A stretch of DNA of 9,884 nucleotides from Pseudomonadota bacterium (GTDB taxonomy: Bacteria > Pseudomonadota > Alphaproteobacteria > Rhizobiales > Xanthobacteraceae). Shown here one piece after another: positions 1 to 6,141 of the stretch. Within the stretch, counting starts at the first letter, position 1. Each line of letters starts with the position of its first letter. The translations under genes and the position numbers were made by a program. A model generated the notes under the pieces. It did not search any database, was not told the DNA's origin, and saw only the letters and a list, made by a program, of their open reading frames with translations. The stretch is from NCBI GenBank assembly GCA_023390695.1, contig JAEWCJ010000163.1:1-9884 (forward strand). Direction: 5' to 3'.

Positions 1-25
1 CTCTCTGACCGTCGCCCGGCTATCA

Positions 26-98
26 CTGGTGTCCCGGTTCCGATGTTCGTAAGCGAGCGTGCCGCAAGGTGACACGAGCGTCGGAACCGGGACACCAG
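26..98. repeat. Long inverted repeat (18-bp perfect arms, extendable)
   Basis: The left arm CTGGTGTCCCGGTTCCGA (26-43) is the exact reverse complement of 81-98. If transcribed, the stem continues inward with bases 44-50 against 74-80, including two G-U pairs, giving about 25 base pairs closed by a 23-base loop (51-73). No T-run follows the right arm, so it is not a standard intrinsic terminator. It sits upstream of a TACAAT box. It could be a dispersed intergenic palindrome, the end of an upstream transcription unit lying outside the window, or a structured RNA. The repeat is seen directly; its role is unknown. Confidence 0.8.
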
Positions 99-104
99 CA
101 CGTC

Positions 105-133
105 TACAATTCTAGTGTGGCCCTGGACACTAG
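105..133 (+). promoter_or_regulatory. Candidate -10 box with an overlapping palindrome
   Basis: TACAAT at 105-110 is one base from the sigma-70 -10 consensus, but no good -35 box is visible 16-18 bases upstream. It is followed at once by a perfect 7-bp inverted repeat, CTAGTGT (112-118) and ACACTAG (127-133), around an 8-base centre. A transcript start near 117 would fall inside the palindrome, which is a usual place for a repressor operator. This fits translation of the downstream gene from ATG 163 rather than GTG 115. The motifs are seen; promoter and operator function are inferred. Confidence 0.35.
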
Positions 134-162
134 GCGACCGATCCCCGCGAGTCAGCGCCGCA

Positions 163-1704
163 ATGCATTTCGTTTCCCTGCCTATCGAAATCCTGCGGAC
201 GAAGCCGAGCCTGATCTTCTGGCTGGCGGCGCTCGCCCAGGCATTGATCTGGATTCTCGTGCCGTCGCTGTTCTATGCGGCTCCGCCCGGCGAGCTGGCC
301 GAGTTGCTCTCGGTGTCCCGCTATTTCGAGCGTCTGCTTCCGCTGGTGCCGCCGCTCGCCTATTGGCTGGCCGAAATCGCGATGCGCGCGGGCGGATTTT
401 TCGGCGTCTATGTCCTGTCGCAGATCTGCGTCGTCCTCACGCTCTGGGCGGTGTTCACGCTCGGCCGCGCCACGCTCGGCGACCGGCATGCCGCGCTCGG
501 CACGCTGCTGATGACCGGCGTCTATTTCGTGACGGTGCCGACGCCGGATTTCTCGCCTGCCATTCTGGCCATGCCGCTCTGGGCGCTGGCGCTCCTGCAT
601 TTCTGGCGCGCCGTGGGCGAAGACCGGGAATTGTACTGGATGGCGCTGACGGCCGACCTCGTCCTGCTTTTGCTGACGACCTATCTCGCGCCGCTCCTGA
701 TCGCATTGCTGGTGCTGTTCGCGGCACTCAATTCGCATAGCCGCCCCAAACTGACGCAAGCCAGCGCCGTCGCGGGCGCGATCATCGTCCTGTTCATGCT
801 GATCCCGCACGCCGTCTGGGTGTCATCGAGCGGCAGCCTCGCCTTGCCGGACCTGCCCAATCTGCGCAGCGTCGATCTGATCGACAAAAATCTCTACGCG
901 CTGGCGCGCATGACGGGATTGCTGCTGATCGGTCTCGCGGGCCTCGCGGTCATGGCGATCGCAGCCAGCGTTTTCCGAAAGCCGCGGGAGCAAGCAGTGA
1001 TCATCGATCGCGCACCCGCCACCGAATTTGCCGCATCGTTCATCTCTTATTTCGCCATCGTGCCGCCTCTGATGCTGATCATCGCGGCCGTGATCACCGG
1101 TTATTCCGGCCCGATGAGCTTTGCACCGGTTGTTGTCCTGTCCGGTCTTGCGGCTGTGCTCGCAGCCGGCGACATCATCGCAATCCAGCGCCAGCGCACG
1201 GCGGTATTCACCTGGTTCGCCTTTCTGCTGGCGCCGCCGGTGATCGCCGTGATGACGGCGATGCTGCTGCCATGGACGACGGCAACCGACCCACGCGTCG
1301 CCCTGCCGGCGCGCGAGATGGGGCGCTTCTTCGGAGAGAATTTCGAGCGCCGCACCGGCCAGAAACTGGAATTCGTCACCGGCGATTCCGCGCTCGCCAC
1401 CCTGATTGCAACCGGCGCGGCGAGCCGCCCGTTTGTCCTCGGCGACGGCAGGCCGGGGCAACCGCAACTGGCGACGCTCGATGATCTGATCGACAAAGGC
1501 GCGATCGTCGTCTGGCACGCGAGCGACAGTGCCGGCACGCCGCCCGCCGCTATCCGCGCCCGCTTTCCCAATCTTGTGCCGGAAGTGCCGCGCGTCTTCG
1601 AACGGCGCGTCGAAGGACGCCTGCCGCAATTGCGCGTCGGCTGGGCGATGGTCCGTCCGAAAGCGCAGACGGCGCTGCAGCCGCAGACGCCGCCGGCTCA
1701 GTGA
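163..1704 (+). CDS. GT-C fold (ArnT/PMT-like, GT39-type) membrane glycosyltransferase-like protein
   Basis: 513 residues from ATG 163. An in-frame GTG at 115 would add 16 residues but lies in the palindromic promoter region. Neither start has a clear Shine-Dalgarno site. The N-terminal three quarters is a multi-pass membrane domain: the first helix spans about residues 15-37, then comes an outer loop (38-65), with further helices at about 80-102, 110-125, 132-148, 163-190, 203-222, 250-270, 293-312, 318-340 and 348-370. A soluble, probably periplasmic, tail covers about 372-513. This layout fits GT-C transferases that use polyprenyl-phosphate sugars to modify lipid A, other glycans or proteins. 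The paired acidic (Asp-Glu) motif usual in the first loop of ArnT-type enzymes is not recognisable; that loop has only Glu44, Glu47 and Glu56. The donor and acceptor are unknown and the activity is unproven. The last codons overlap convergent cydB by 7 bases. Family call moderately sure. Confidence 0.65.
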   Translation: MHFVSLPIEILRTKPSLIFWLAALAQALIWILVPSLFYAAPPGELAELLSVSRYFERLLPLVPPLAYWLAEIAMRAGGFFGVYVLSQICVVLTLWAVFTLGRATLGDRHAALGTLLMTGVYFVTVPTPDFSPAILAMPLWALALLHFWRAVGEDRELYWMALTADLVLLLLTTYLAPLLIALLVLFAALNSHSRPKLTQASAVAGAIIVLFMLIPHAVWVSSSGSLALPDLPNLRSVDLIDKNLYALARMTGLLLIGLAGLAVMAIAASVFRKPREQAVIIDRAPATEFAASFISYFAIVPPLMLIIAAVITGYSGPMSFAPVVVLSGLAAVLAAGDIIAIQRQRTAVFTWFAFLLAPPVIAVMTAMLLPWTTATDPRVALPAREMGRFFGENFERRTGQKLEFVTGDSALATLIATGAASRPFVLGDGRPGQPQLATLDDLIDKGAIVVWHASDSAGTPPAAIRARFPNLVPEVPRVFERRVEGRLPQLRVGWAMVRPKAQTALQPQTPPAQ

Positions 1705-2699
1705 TAGGCCTCGCCTTCGCGCACCTTTCCGCGGAACAGCCAGTAAATGAAAATGACGTAGCCGAGGATGATCGGCAGCAGGAACACGGTGCCGATCAGC
1801 ATGAAGATCTGGCTGGAGGGCGCGGCCGCAGTGTCCCAGATCGTCAGACTGGGCGGCACGAGATAGGGATAGCTGGAGATGACGAGCCCCAGATAGCCGA
1901 GCAGGAAGAGAAATATCGTGGCGACAAACGGCAGCACGTCGCGCCTTTTCTCGATGGCGTACCAAAGGCCCGCGGCGATGAGCGCGGTGATGGTCGGCAC
2001 CGGCCACAGGAAGTAGAAATTCGGCAGACTGAACCAGCGCTGCGCGATGCGTTCGAAGGCCAGCGGCGTATAGAGGCTGACCGCCAGCATGAATGCGAGC
2101 ACGATGGCCAGCAGGAGTTTCGCCTGCCCACGCGCACGCTCGGCGACTTCGCCTTCCGTCTTCATGATCAGCCAGGTCGCCCCCAGCAGGGCATAGCCGG
2201 CCACCAGCGCGACGCCGCACAGCAGCGAGAACGGCGTCAGCCAGTCGAGCGGACCGCCCGCATATTGTCCGTTCTCCACCCGGATGCCCTGAATCAGGCC
2301 GCCGAGAATGACGCCTTGCGCAAACGCCGCCAGCGTCGAACCGATCGTGAAGGCGTAGTTCCACCTGGTCTTGGTGTAGGAGACGAGGCGGAACTCGAAG
2401 GCGACGCCGCGAAATACCAGCGCCAGCAGCATCACGATCACCGGCAGATAAAGCGCCGGCATGATCACGGCATAGGCGAGCGGAAACGCCACCAGCAGGC
2501 CGGCACCGCCGAGCACCAGCCAGGTCTCGTTGCCGTCCCAGAACGGCGCCACCGACCGCATGATCTGATCGCGCTGCGCCTCGTTGCGCGCGAACGGAAA
2601 CAGGATGCCGATGCCGAGATCGAAACCGTCGAGGATGACATACATCGCGACGGCGGTGCCGATCAGCGCGGCCCAGATGACTGGCAGGTACCATTCCAT
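1698..2699 (-). CDS. cydB: Cytochrome bd-type quinol oxidase subunit II (CioB/CydB)
   Basis: 333 residues, the usual length for CioB-type subunit II. This is the second integral membrane subunit of the heme quinol oxidase that reduces oxygen to water at the cytoplasmic membrane without pumping protons. Diagnostic motifs are DGFDLG at residues 24-29 and WDGNETW at 54-60, both among the best conserved CydB signatures, and a VPPSLTIWDTAA block at about 281-292 ahead of the last helices. Hydrophobic segments are spread along the whole chain. The start ATG (2699-2697) lies 4 bases after the cydA stop, and its likely ribosome site (GGAAAGG) is inside the end of cydA, so the two are almost certainly co-transcribed and translationally linked. 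No cydX/cydS-like small gene follows: the stop falls inside the 3' end of the convergent glycosyltransferase gene. Confidence 0.95.
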   Translation of the reverse strand: MEWYLPVIWAALIGTAVAMYVILDGFDLGIGILFPFARNEAQRDQIMRSVAPFWDGNETWLVLGGAGLLVAFPLAYAVIMPALYLPVIVMLLALVFRGVAFEFRLVSYTKTRWNYAFTIGSTLAAFAQGVILGGLIQGIRVENGQYAGGPLDWLTPFSLLCGVALVAGYALLGATWLIMKTEGEVAERARGQAKLLLAIVLAFMLAVSLYTPLAFERIAQRWFSLPNFYFLWPVPTITALIAAGLWYAIEKRRDVLPFVATIFLFLLGYLGLVISSYPYLVPPSLTIWDTAAAPSSQIFMLIGTVFLLPIILGYVIFIYWLFRGKVREGEAYH

Positions 2700-2703
2700 G
2701 TCG

Positions 2704-4101
2704 TCACCGCCTTTCCGCGATTGCTTCGCTTGCCGCTTCTCCCGCCGCCGTGAGCGGCCGGCTCGGCAGACCTTCCGGCGCTTCGATGGCGCGGCCTTCC
2801 GGTCCCTTCACGATCAGCCGGTTGATGTAATAGATGCCCATCCAGAACACGATGCCGTAGGCGAACACGAACAAGGCGAGCGTGCCGAGAATGGTCGCGC
2901 CGGGCACCGGCGAAACCGCATCGGCGGTTCGCAATATGCCGTGCACCACCCAGGGCTGGCGGCCGCTTTCCGTGACCAGCCAGCCGGCGATCACGGCGAC
3001 AAATCCGGTCCACCAGCCATGCGACAAGATCCAGAGAAACCACCGCGTGTGAAACAGCGTGCCGCGCCACCACAGAAACGCGCCATACACCGCAGCCGCG
3101 ATCATGAACAAACCGATGCCGACCATGACGCGGAAGGCGAAGAACACCGTCGGCACCGGCGGGCGGTCTTGCGGCGGCACGCTGGTCAGCCCGGGGAAAA
3201 GTCCCTTGGGATCGTGCCTGAGGATCAAGGACGCGCCGTACGGAATCGAAATCTCGAACCGGTTCGTCTCCGCCTGCTCGTCCGGCCAGGCAAACAGCAC
3301 CAGCGCTCCGGGTTTCGAACCGTCCCAATGCGCCTCCATCGCCGCCACCTTGATCGGCTGGTGTTCGAGCGTGTTGAGGCCATGCTGATCGCCGATGAAA
3401 AGCTGCAGCGGCGCGAGGATCACCAGAAGGCCGATCGCCATCTTCATCATGGTGCGCGCTTCGGCGAGGAATTTGCCCGCCAGCAGATAGCGCGCGCCCA
3501 CCGCGAGAACGACGAAGCCCGTGGTCAGATAGGCGGCGTTCAGCATATGCGCGAAACGATAGGGGAAGCTCGGGTTGAAGACGATGGCGAACCAGTCCAC
3601 GGGATAGGCGATGCCGTCGCGGATCTCATGGCCGGTCGGAGTCTGCATCCAGCTATTGGCGGACAGGATCCAGAATGCGGAGATGGCGGTGCCGACCGCG
3701 ACAATGGCTGCCGACAGCACATAGAGCCAGGGCGGCACCCGGTTGAAGCCGAACAGGAGAACGCCCAGAAACGTCGCCTCCAGGAAAAAGGCGGTGAGCA
3801 CCTCATAGCCGATCAAGGGGCCGACCACATTGCCCGCCACCACCGAGAAGCGGCTCCAGTTGGTGCCGAACTGATAGCTGAGCACGATCCCGGACACGAC
3901 GCCCATCGCGAAGGACACCGCGAAAATCTTGGTCCAGAACCGCATCAGCCGCTGATAGCGGTCCTCTTCGCGCCGGATCCAGAGCACCCCGAGCGTTGCG
4001 ATATAGGCCGACAACCCGATGGTGAAACTCGGGAAAATGATATGGAAGGTGACGGTGAACGCGAACTGGATGCGGGCAAGAAAAACGGGATCGAAATCCA
4101 T
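2704..4101 (-). CDS. cydA: Cytochrome bd-type quinol oxidase subunit I, short Q-loop (CioA/CydA)
   Basis: 465 residues; heme-carrying and quinol-oxidising subunit. By comparison with E. coli CydA, the key residues are present: His20 (E. coli His19, high-spin heme), His185 and Met326 (His186 and Met393, heme b558 ligands), Glu100 and Glu108 (Glu99 and Glu107, proton path), Lys251 and Glu256 (Lys252 and Glu257, quinol site), and Glu378 just before GRQPW (380-384; E. coli Glu445). FQFGTNWS-type and ANSWMQ-type blocks are also recognisable. The stretch from the Lys/Glu quinol motif to FAFRVM is only about 65-70 residues, far shorter than the E. coli Q-loop region. That places it with CIO-class bd oxidases, which are often cyanide-tolerant and may lack a typical heme d spectrum. 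The start is set by GGGGAG six bases before ATG 4101. cydB follows directly; cydDC assembly genes are not in the window. Confidence 0.96.
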   Translation of the reverse strand: MDFDPVFLARIQFAFTVTFHIIFPSFTIGLSAYIATLGVLWIRREEDRYQRLMRFWTKIFAVSFAMGVVSGIVLSYQFGTNWSRFSVVAGNVVGPLIGYEVLTAFFLEATFLGVLLFGFNRVPPWLYVLSAAIVAVGTAISAFWILSANSWMQTPTGHEIRDGIAYPVDWFAIVFNPSFPYRFAHMLNAAYLTTGFVVLAVGARYLLAGKFLAEARTMMKMAIGLLVILAPLQLFIGDQHGLNTLEHQPIKVAAMEAHWDGSKPGALVLFAWPDEQAETNRFEISIPYGASLILRHDPKGLFPGLTSVPPQDRPPVPTVFFAFRVMVGIGLFMIAAAVYGAFLWWRGTLFHTRWFLWILSHGWWTGFVAVIAGWLVTESGRQPWVVHGILRTADAVSPVPGATILGTLALFVFAYGIVFWMGIYYINRLIVKGPEGRAIEAPEGLPSRPLTAAGEAASEAIAERR

Positions 4102-4129
4102 TGGTCACTCCCCGAGGTCTCGCTCGAGA

Positions 4130-4142
4130 ACTATTCTATAGT
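4130..4142 (-). promoter_or_regulatory. AT-rich palindrome at the probable cydA promoter
   Basis: A 13-base inverted repeat, ACTAT-TCT-ATAGT on the plus strand, lies 29-41 bases upstream of the cydA start codon. Read on the minus strand it includes TATAGA and TAGAAT, both reasonable -10 boxes. None of the sequences 16-18 bases further upstream resembles a -35 box, so the promoter may need an activator. Whether the palindrome is an operator or only part of the -10 region cannot be told from sequence. Confidence 0.35.
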
Positions 4143-4143
4143 A

Positions 4144-4183
4144 ATGCCGGGGCCTGGCTTTGCCTACGGCAATGTCCCGGCAT
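4144..4183. repeat. Nested stem-loop in the cydA / NCS2 divergent region
   Basis: The outer arms ATGCCGGG (4144-4151) and CCCGGCAT (4176-4183) are perfect reverse complements. Inside them, TTGCC (4160-4164) and GGCAA (4168-4172) form a second perfect hairpin around TAC. The inner palindrome is centred near 4166, about 40 bases upstream of the cydA start of transcription expected from the -10-like sequence. It resembles FNR/FixK half-sites but is 13 bases long instead of the usual 14. Regulatory function is a guess. Confidence 0.4.
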
Positions 4184-4199
4184 CGACTTCGTGCCACGT

Positions 4200-4237
4200 G
4201 GGCTGCGCAGCCCTGATCTGCAACCATTGCGGGCTGC
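4200..4237 (+). promoter_or_regulatory. Mutually exclusive stems ahead of the NCS2 permease gene
   Basis: GCAGCCC (4207-4213) can pair with the adjacent upstream GGGCTGC (4200-4206), forming a 14-base perfect palindrome, or with an identical GGGCTGC at 4231-4237. The second fold also allows GCAA (4220-4223) to pair with TTGC (4227-4230). If this lies in the permease mRNA leader, the two folds are alternatives, as in attenuators or riboswitches. It does not show the conserved loop-loop core of the purine riboswitch. The transcript start is unknown, so this may simply be DNA-level symmetry. Confidence 0.3.
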
Positions 4238-4301
4238 ACAATTGATCCGGTGGACAACTTCGCAATGCCGGCGATCCTATTGGAGTGATTGGCTATTCTG
4301 A

Positions 4302-4320
4302 CCTGCTCTTTGCAGGGGGA
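4302..4320 (+). promoter_or_regulatory. Ribosome site of the NCS2 gene, partly held in a hairpin
   Basis: AGGGGGA (4314-4320) is a strong Shine-Dalgarno sequence 8 bases before ATG 4329 and supports that start. Part of it is contained in a perfect 5-bp hairpin, CCTGC (4302-4306) with GCAGG (4312-4316), around TCTTT. A hairpin over the ribosome site could reduce translation initiation. Confidence 0.4.
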
Positions 4321-4328
4321 TACCAAAA

Positions 4329-5681
4329 ATGGCGAGCAACAAGCGCGCTTCGGAACCGAATTCGCGGGGTTCGGGCGGCATCGAGGCCAGCCTCGACAAG
4401 TATTTTCAATTAAAGAAGAATGGTACCGACATCCGCACCGAAGCGCTGGCGGGACTGACCACCTTCCTGACGATGGTCTACATCATCTTCGTCAATCCCA
4501 GCATTCTAGCGAAAGCGGGAATGGATCACGGCGCGGTCTTTGTCGCGACCTGCATCGCGGCTGCCGTCTGCAGCATCGTGATGGGCCTTTACGCCAACTA
4601 CCCGATCGCACTGGCGCCGGGCATGGGGCTCAACGCCTTCTTCGCCTTCACTGTCGTGCTGTCGTACAAATACACATTCCAACAGGCACTGGCGGCGGTG
4701 TTCCTGTCGGGCGTGCTGTTCTTCCTCCTGTCGGTGACCGGGCTGCGGGAATATGTGATCAACACCATTCCCCGAAACCTGAAATATGCCATCGGCGCCG
4801 GCGTCGGGCTGTTTCTCGGCATCATCGCGCTTGAGGAAGCCAAGATCATCGTCGATCACCCGGTGACGCTCGTCACGCTTGGTGACCTGAGAAATCCCGC
4901 GCCGCTGCTCTGCCTGCTCGGCTTCGTACTGATCGTGGCGCTGAACGTGCGCAACGTCATCGGTGCGACTTTGATCGGCATCCTGGTGGTGGCGCTGATC
5001 GGCATACCGCTCGGCCTTGCCAAGTTCAGCGGCGTGGTATCGATGCCGCCGTCGCTGGCGCCCACTTTCCTGCAGCTCGATTTCTCGCGCACCTTCGAAC
5101 TGTCGTTTCTGGTGATCGTCTTCAGCATCCTGATGATCGACGTGTTCGACAATGCCGGCACTCTCATTGCCGTTACGGAGAAGGCCGGCTTCGTCGACAA
5201 ACAGGGCAACCTGCCGCGTATGAAACAGGCGCTGATCTCCGACAGCTTCGCCGCCATGTTCGGCGCCGCCATCGGCACCTCGACCACGACCAGCTATATC
5301 GAGAGTGCGGCCGGCGTCTCCGCCGGCGGCCGCACCGGCCTCACCGCGGTGTTCGTCGGCATCCTGTTCCTGCTGGCGCTGTTCTTCTCGCCGCTCGCCG
5401 GAATGATCCCCGGCTATGCATCGGCGGCTGCACTGTTGTTCGTCGCCTGTGTGATGGCGAGCCTGCTCGCCAACATGGAATGGGACGATCTGACGGAAGC
5501 GGCGCCTGCGGTCATTGCCGCCATCACCATGCCGCTCACCTACTCGATCGCGACCGGCATCGGGCTCGGCTTCATCACCTATGTGCTGATCAAGCTGCTG
5601 TCGGGACGGGTGAACGACGTCTCGCTGCCGGTGGCAGGACTGGCTGCAATATTCGCAATCAAGTTCGGGCTGACGCAATGA
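4329..5681 (+). CDS. NCS2-family purine permease (PurP/GhxP/AzgA branch)
   Basis: 450 residues, typical of the COG2252 branch of nucleobase:cation symporters that take up adenine, guanine or hypoxanthine with protons across the inner membrane. After a hydrophilic N-terminus (1-22) come TEALAGLTTFLTMVY (37-51), the branch signature LAPGMGLNAFFAF (95-107), DVFDNAGT (271-278) in the eighth-helix region, and ESAAGVSAGGRTGLTA (325-340) in the tenth. Glu325 corresponds to the conserved substrate-site glutamate of this family. About 12-14 hydrophobic segments are spread along the chain, so it looks intact. Which purine it carries cannot be settled from motifs alone. The start is supported by AGGGGGA 8 bases upstream. 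It is divergent from cydA and overlaps the next gene by 4 bases (ATGA), indicating one operon with translational coupling. Confidence 0.9.
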   Translation: MASNKRASEPNSRGSGGIEASLDKYFQLKKNGTDIRTEALAGLTTFLTMVYIIFVNPSILAKAGMDHGAVFVATCIAAAVCSIVMGLYANYPIALAPGMGLNAFFAFTVVLSYKYTFQQALAAVFLSGVLFFLLSVTGLREYVINTIPRNLKYAIGAGVGLFLGIIALEEAKIIVDHPVTLVTLGDLRNPAPLLCLLGFVLIVALNVRNVIGATLIGILVVALIGIPLGLAKFSGVVSMPPSLAPTFLQLDFSRTFELSFLVIVFSILMIDVFDNAGTLIAVTEKAGFVDKQGNLPRMKQALISDSFAAMFGAAIGTSTTTSYIESAAGVSAGGRTGLTAVFVGILFLLALFFSPLAGMIPGYASAAALLFVACVMASLLANMEWDDLTEAAPAVIAAITMPLTYSIATGIGLGFITYVLIKLLSGRVNDVSLPVAGLAAIFAIKFGLTQ

Positions 5682-6112
5682 GCATCGCGCTGTCATCGTG
5701 GCAATTCTGGGCGGTCCTGTCCGCCCTGTTTGCCGCGCTGACGGCGATCTTCGCGAAGATCGGCGTTGAGCAGATCAACGCCGATCTCGCCACTTTCATC
5801 CGCACCATTGTCGTCATCTGCCTCCTGGCGGGCATCCTGATTGCAACCGGCGGTTTCCAGTCGCCCGCAACGGTGCCGGCCAGAACCTGGCTGTTTCTGT
5901 TGCTGTCCGGACTGGCCACCGGTGCGTCATGGTTGTGCTATTTCCGCGCGCTGAAGATCGGACAGGCCGCGCAAGTGGCGCCGATCGACAAGCTCAGCGT
6001 GGTGCTGGTGGCGATTTTCGGCGTCATCTTCCTCGGCGAGAAATTATCGGCGCTGAACTGGCTCGGCGTCGCGCTGATCGGCGGGGGCGCCATTCTGGTC
6101 GCCCTTCCCTGA
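5678..6112 (+). CDS. Half-size EamA/DMT-superfamily transporter
   Basis: 144 residues from ATG 5678, whose ATGA overlaps the permease stop. This is a single EamA unit with about five membrane segments (about 8-26, 38-57, 69-88, 103-120, 125-143), whereas full-length drug/metabolite transporters have ten. The C-terminal signature is clear: RALKIGQAAQVAPIDKLSVV (90-109), followed by LGEKLS (119-124). Small one-domain proteins of this type (COG2510-like) are thought to work as dimers. The substrate is unknown. Coupling to a purine permease suggests, but does not prove, a linked role such as export of a nucleobase or related metabolite. An upstream in-frame start inside the permease gene (5480) would add a sequence with no family resemblance and was not used. 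Confidence 0.88.
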   Translation: MSIALSSWQFWAVLSALFAALTAIFAKIGVEQINADLATFIRTIVVICLLAGILIATGGFQSPATVPARTWLFLLLSGLATGASWLCYFRALKIGQAAQVAPIDKLSVVLVAIFGVIFLGEKLSALNWLGVALIGGGAILVALP

Positions 6113-6115
6113 TCC

Positions 6116-6136
6116 GGCTCGGGGCAGAGCCTTAAA
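6116..6136. terminator. Weak hairpin between convergent EamA and UDG genes
   Basis: GGCTC (6116-6120) and GAGCC (6127-6131) form a perfect 5-bp hairpin with a 6-base loop in the 29-base gap between the two convergent stop codons. TTAAA follows on the plus strand. On the minus strand no T-run follows the stem. It may help end the permease operon, but is short for an intrinsic terminator. Confidence 0.3.
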
Positions 6137-6141
6137 GCGCC

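Noticed and set aside
20..98. A tRNA gene at the left edge (GGTTCCGA resembles a T-loop)
   Set aside because: The region folds as one long hairpin and offers no acceptor, D and anticodon arms in tRNA order.
26..98. Terminal inverted repeat of an insertion sequence or MITE
   Set aside because: The arms are only 37 bases apart and no target-site duplication flanks the element, so a mobile origin cannot be supported from this window.
130..810. A 226-codon minus-strand frame opposite the start of the glycosyltransferase gene
   Set aside because: Arg/Gln/Glu-rich antisense product without any recognisable feature.
823..2694. A 623-codon open frame on the minus strand spanning cydB and the glycosyltransferase gene
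   Set aside because: It is out of frame with cydB and antisense to the glycosyltransferase gene, has low-complexity composition, and shows no family motif.
2584..4245. A 553-codon open frame on the plus strand opposite cydA
   Set aside because: It is antisense to cydA, and its translation is rich in Arg, His, Glu and Gln with no recognisable domain, as expected from reading a GC-rich membrane-protein gene backwards.
4200..4328. A known purine riboswitch upstream of the purine permease
   Set aside because: The two kissing loops and conserved core junction of that class cannot be found; only generic alternative stems are visible.
4506..5696. A 396-codon minus-strand frame opposite the purine permease gene
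   Set aside because: Polar, repetitive antisense translation; the plus-strand permease has clear family signatures throughout.
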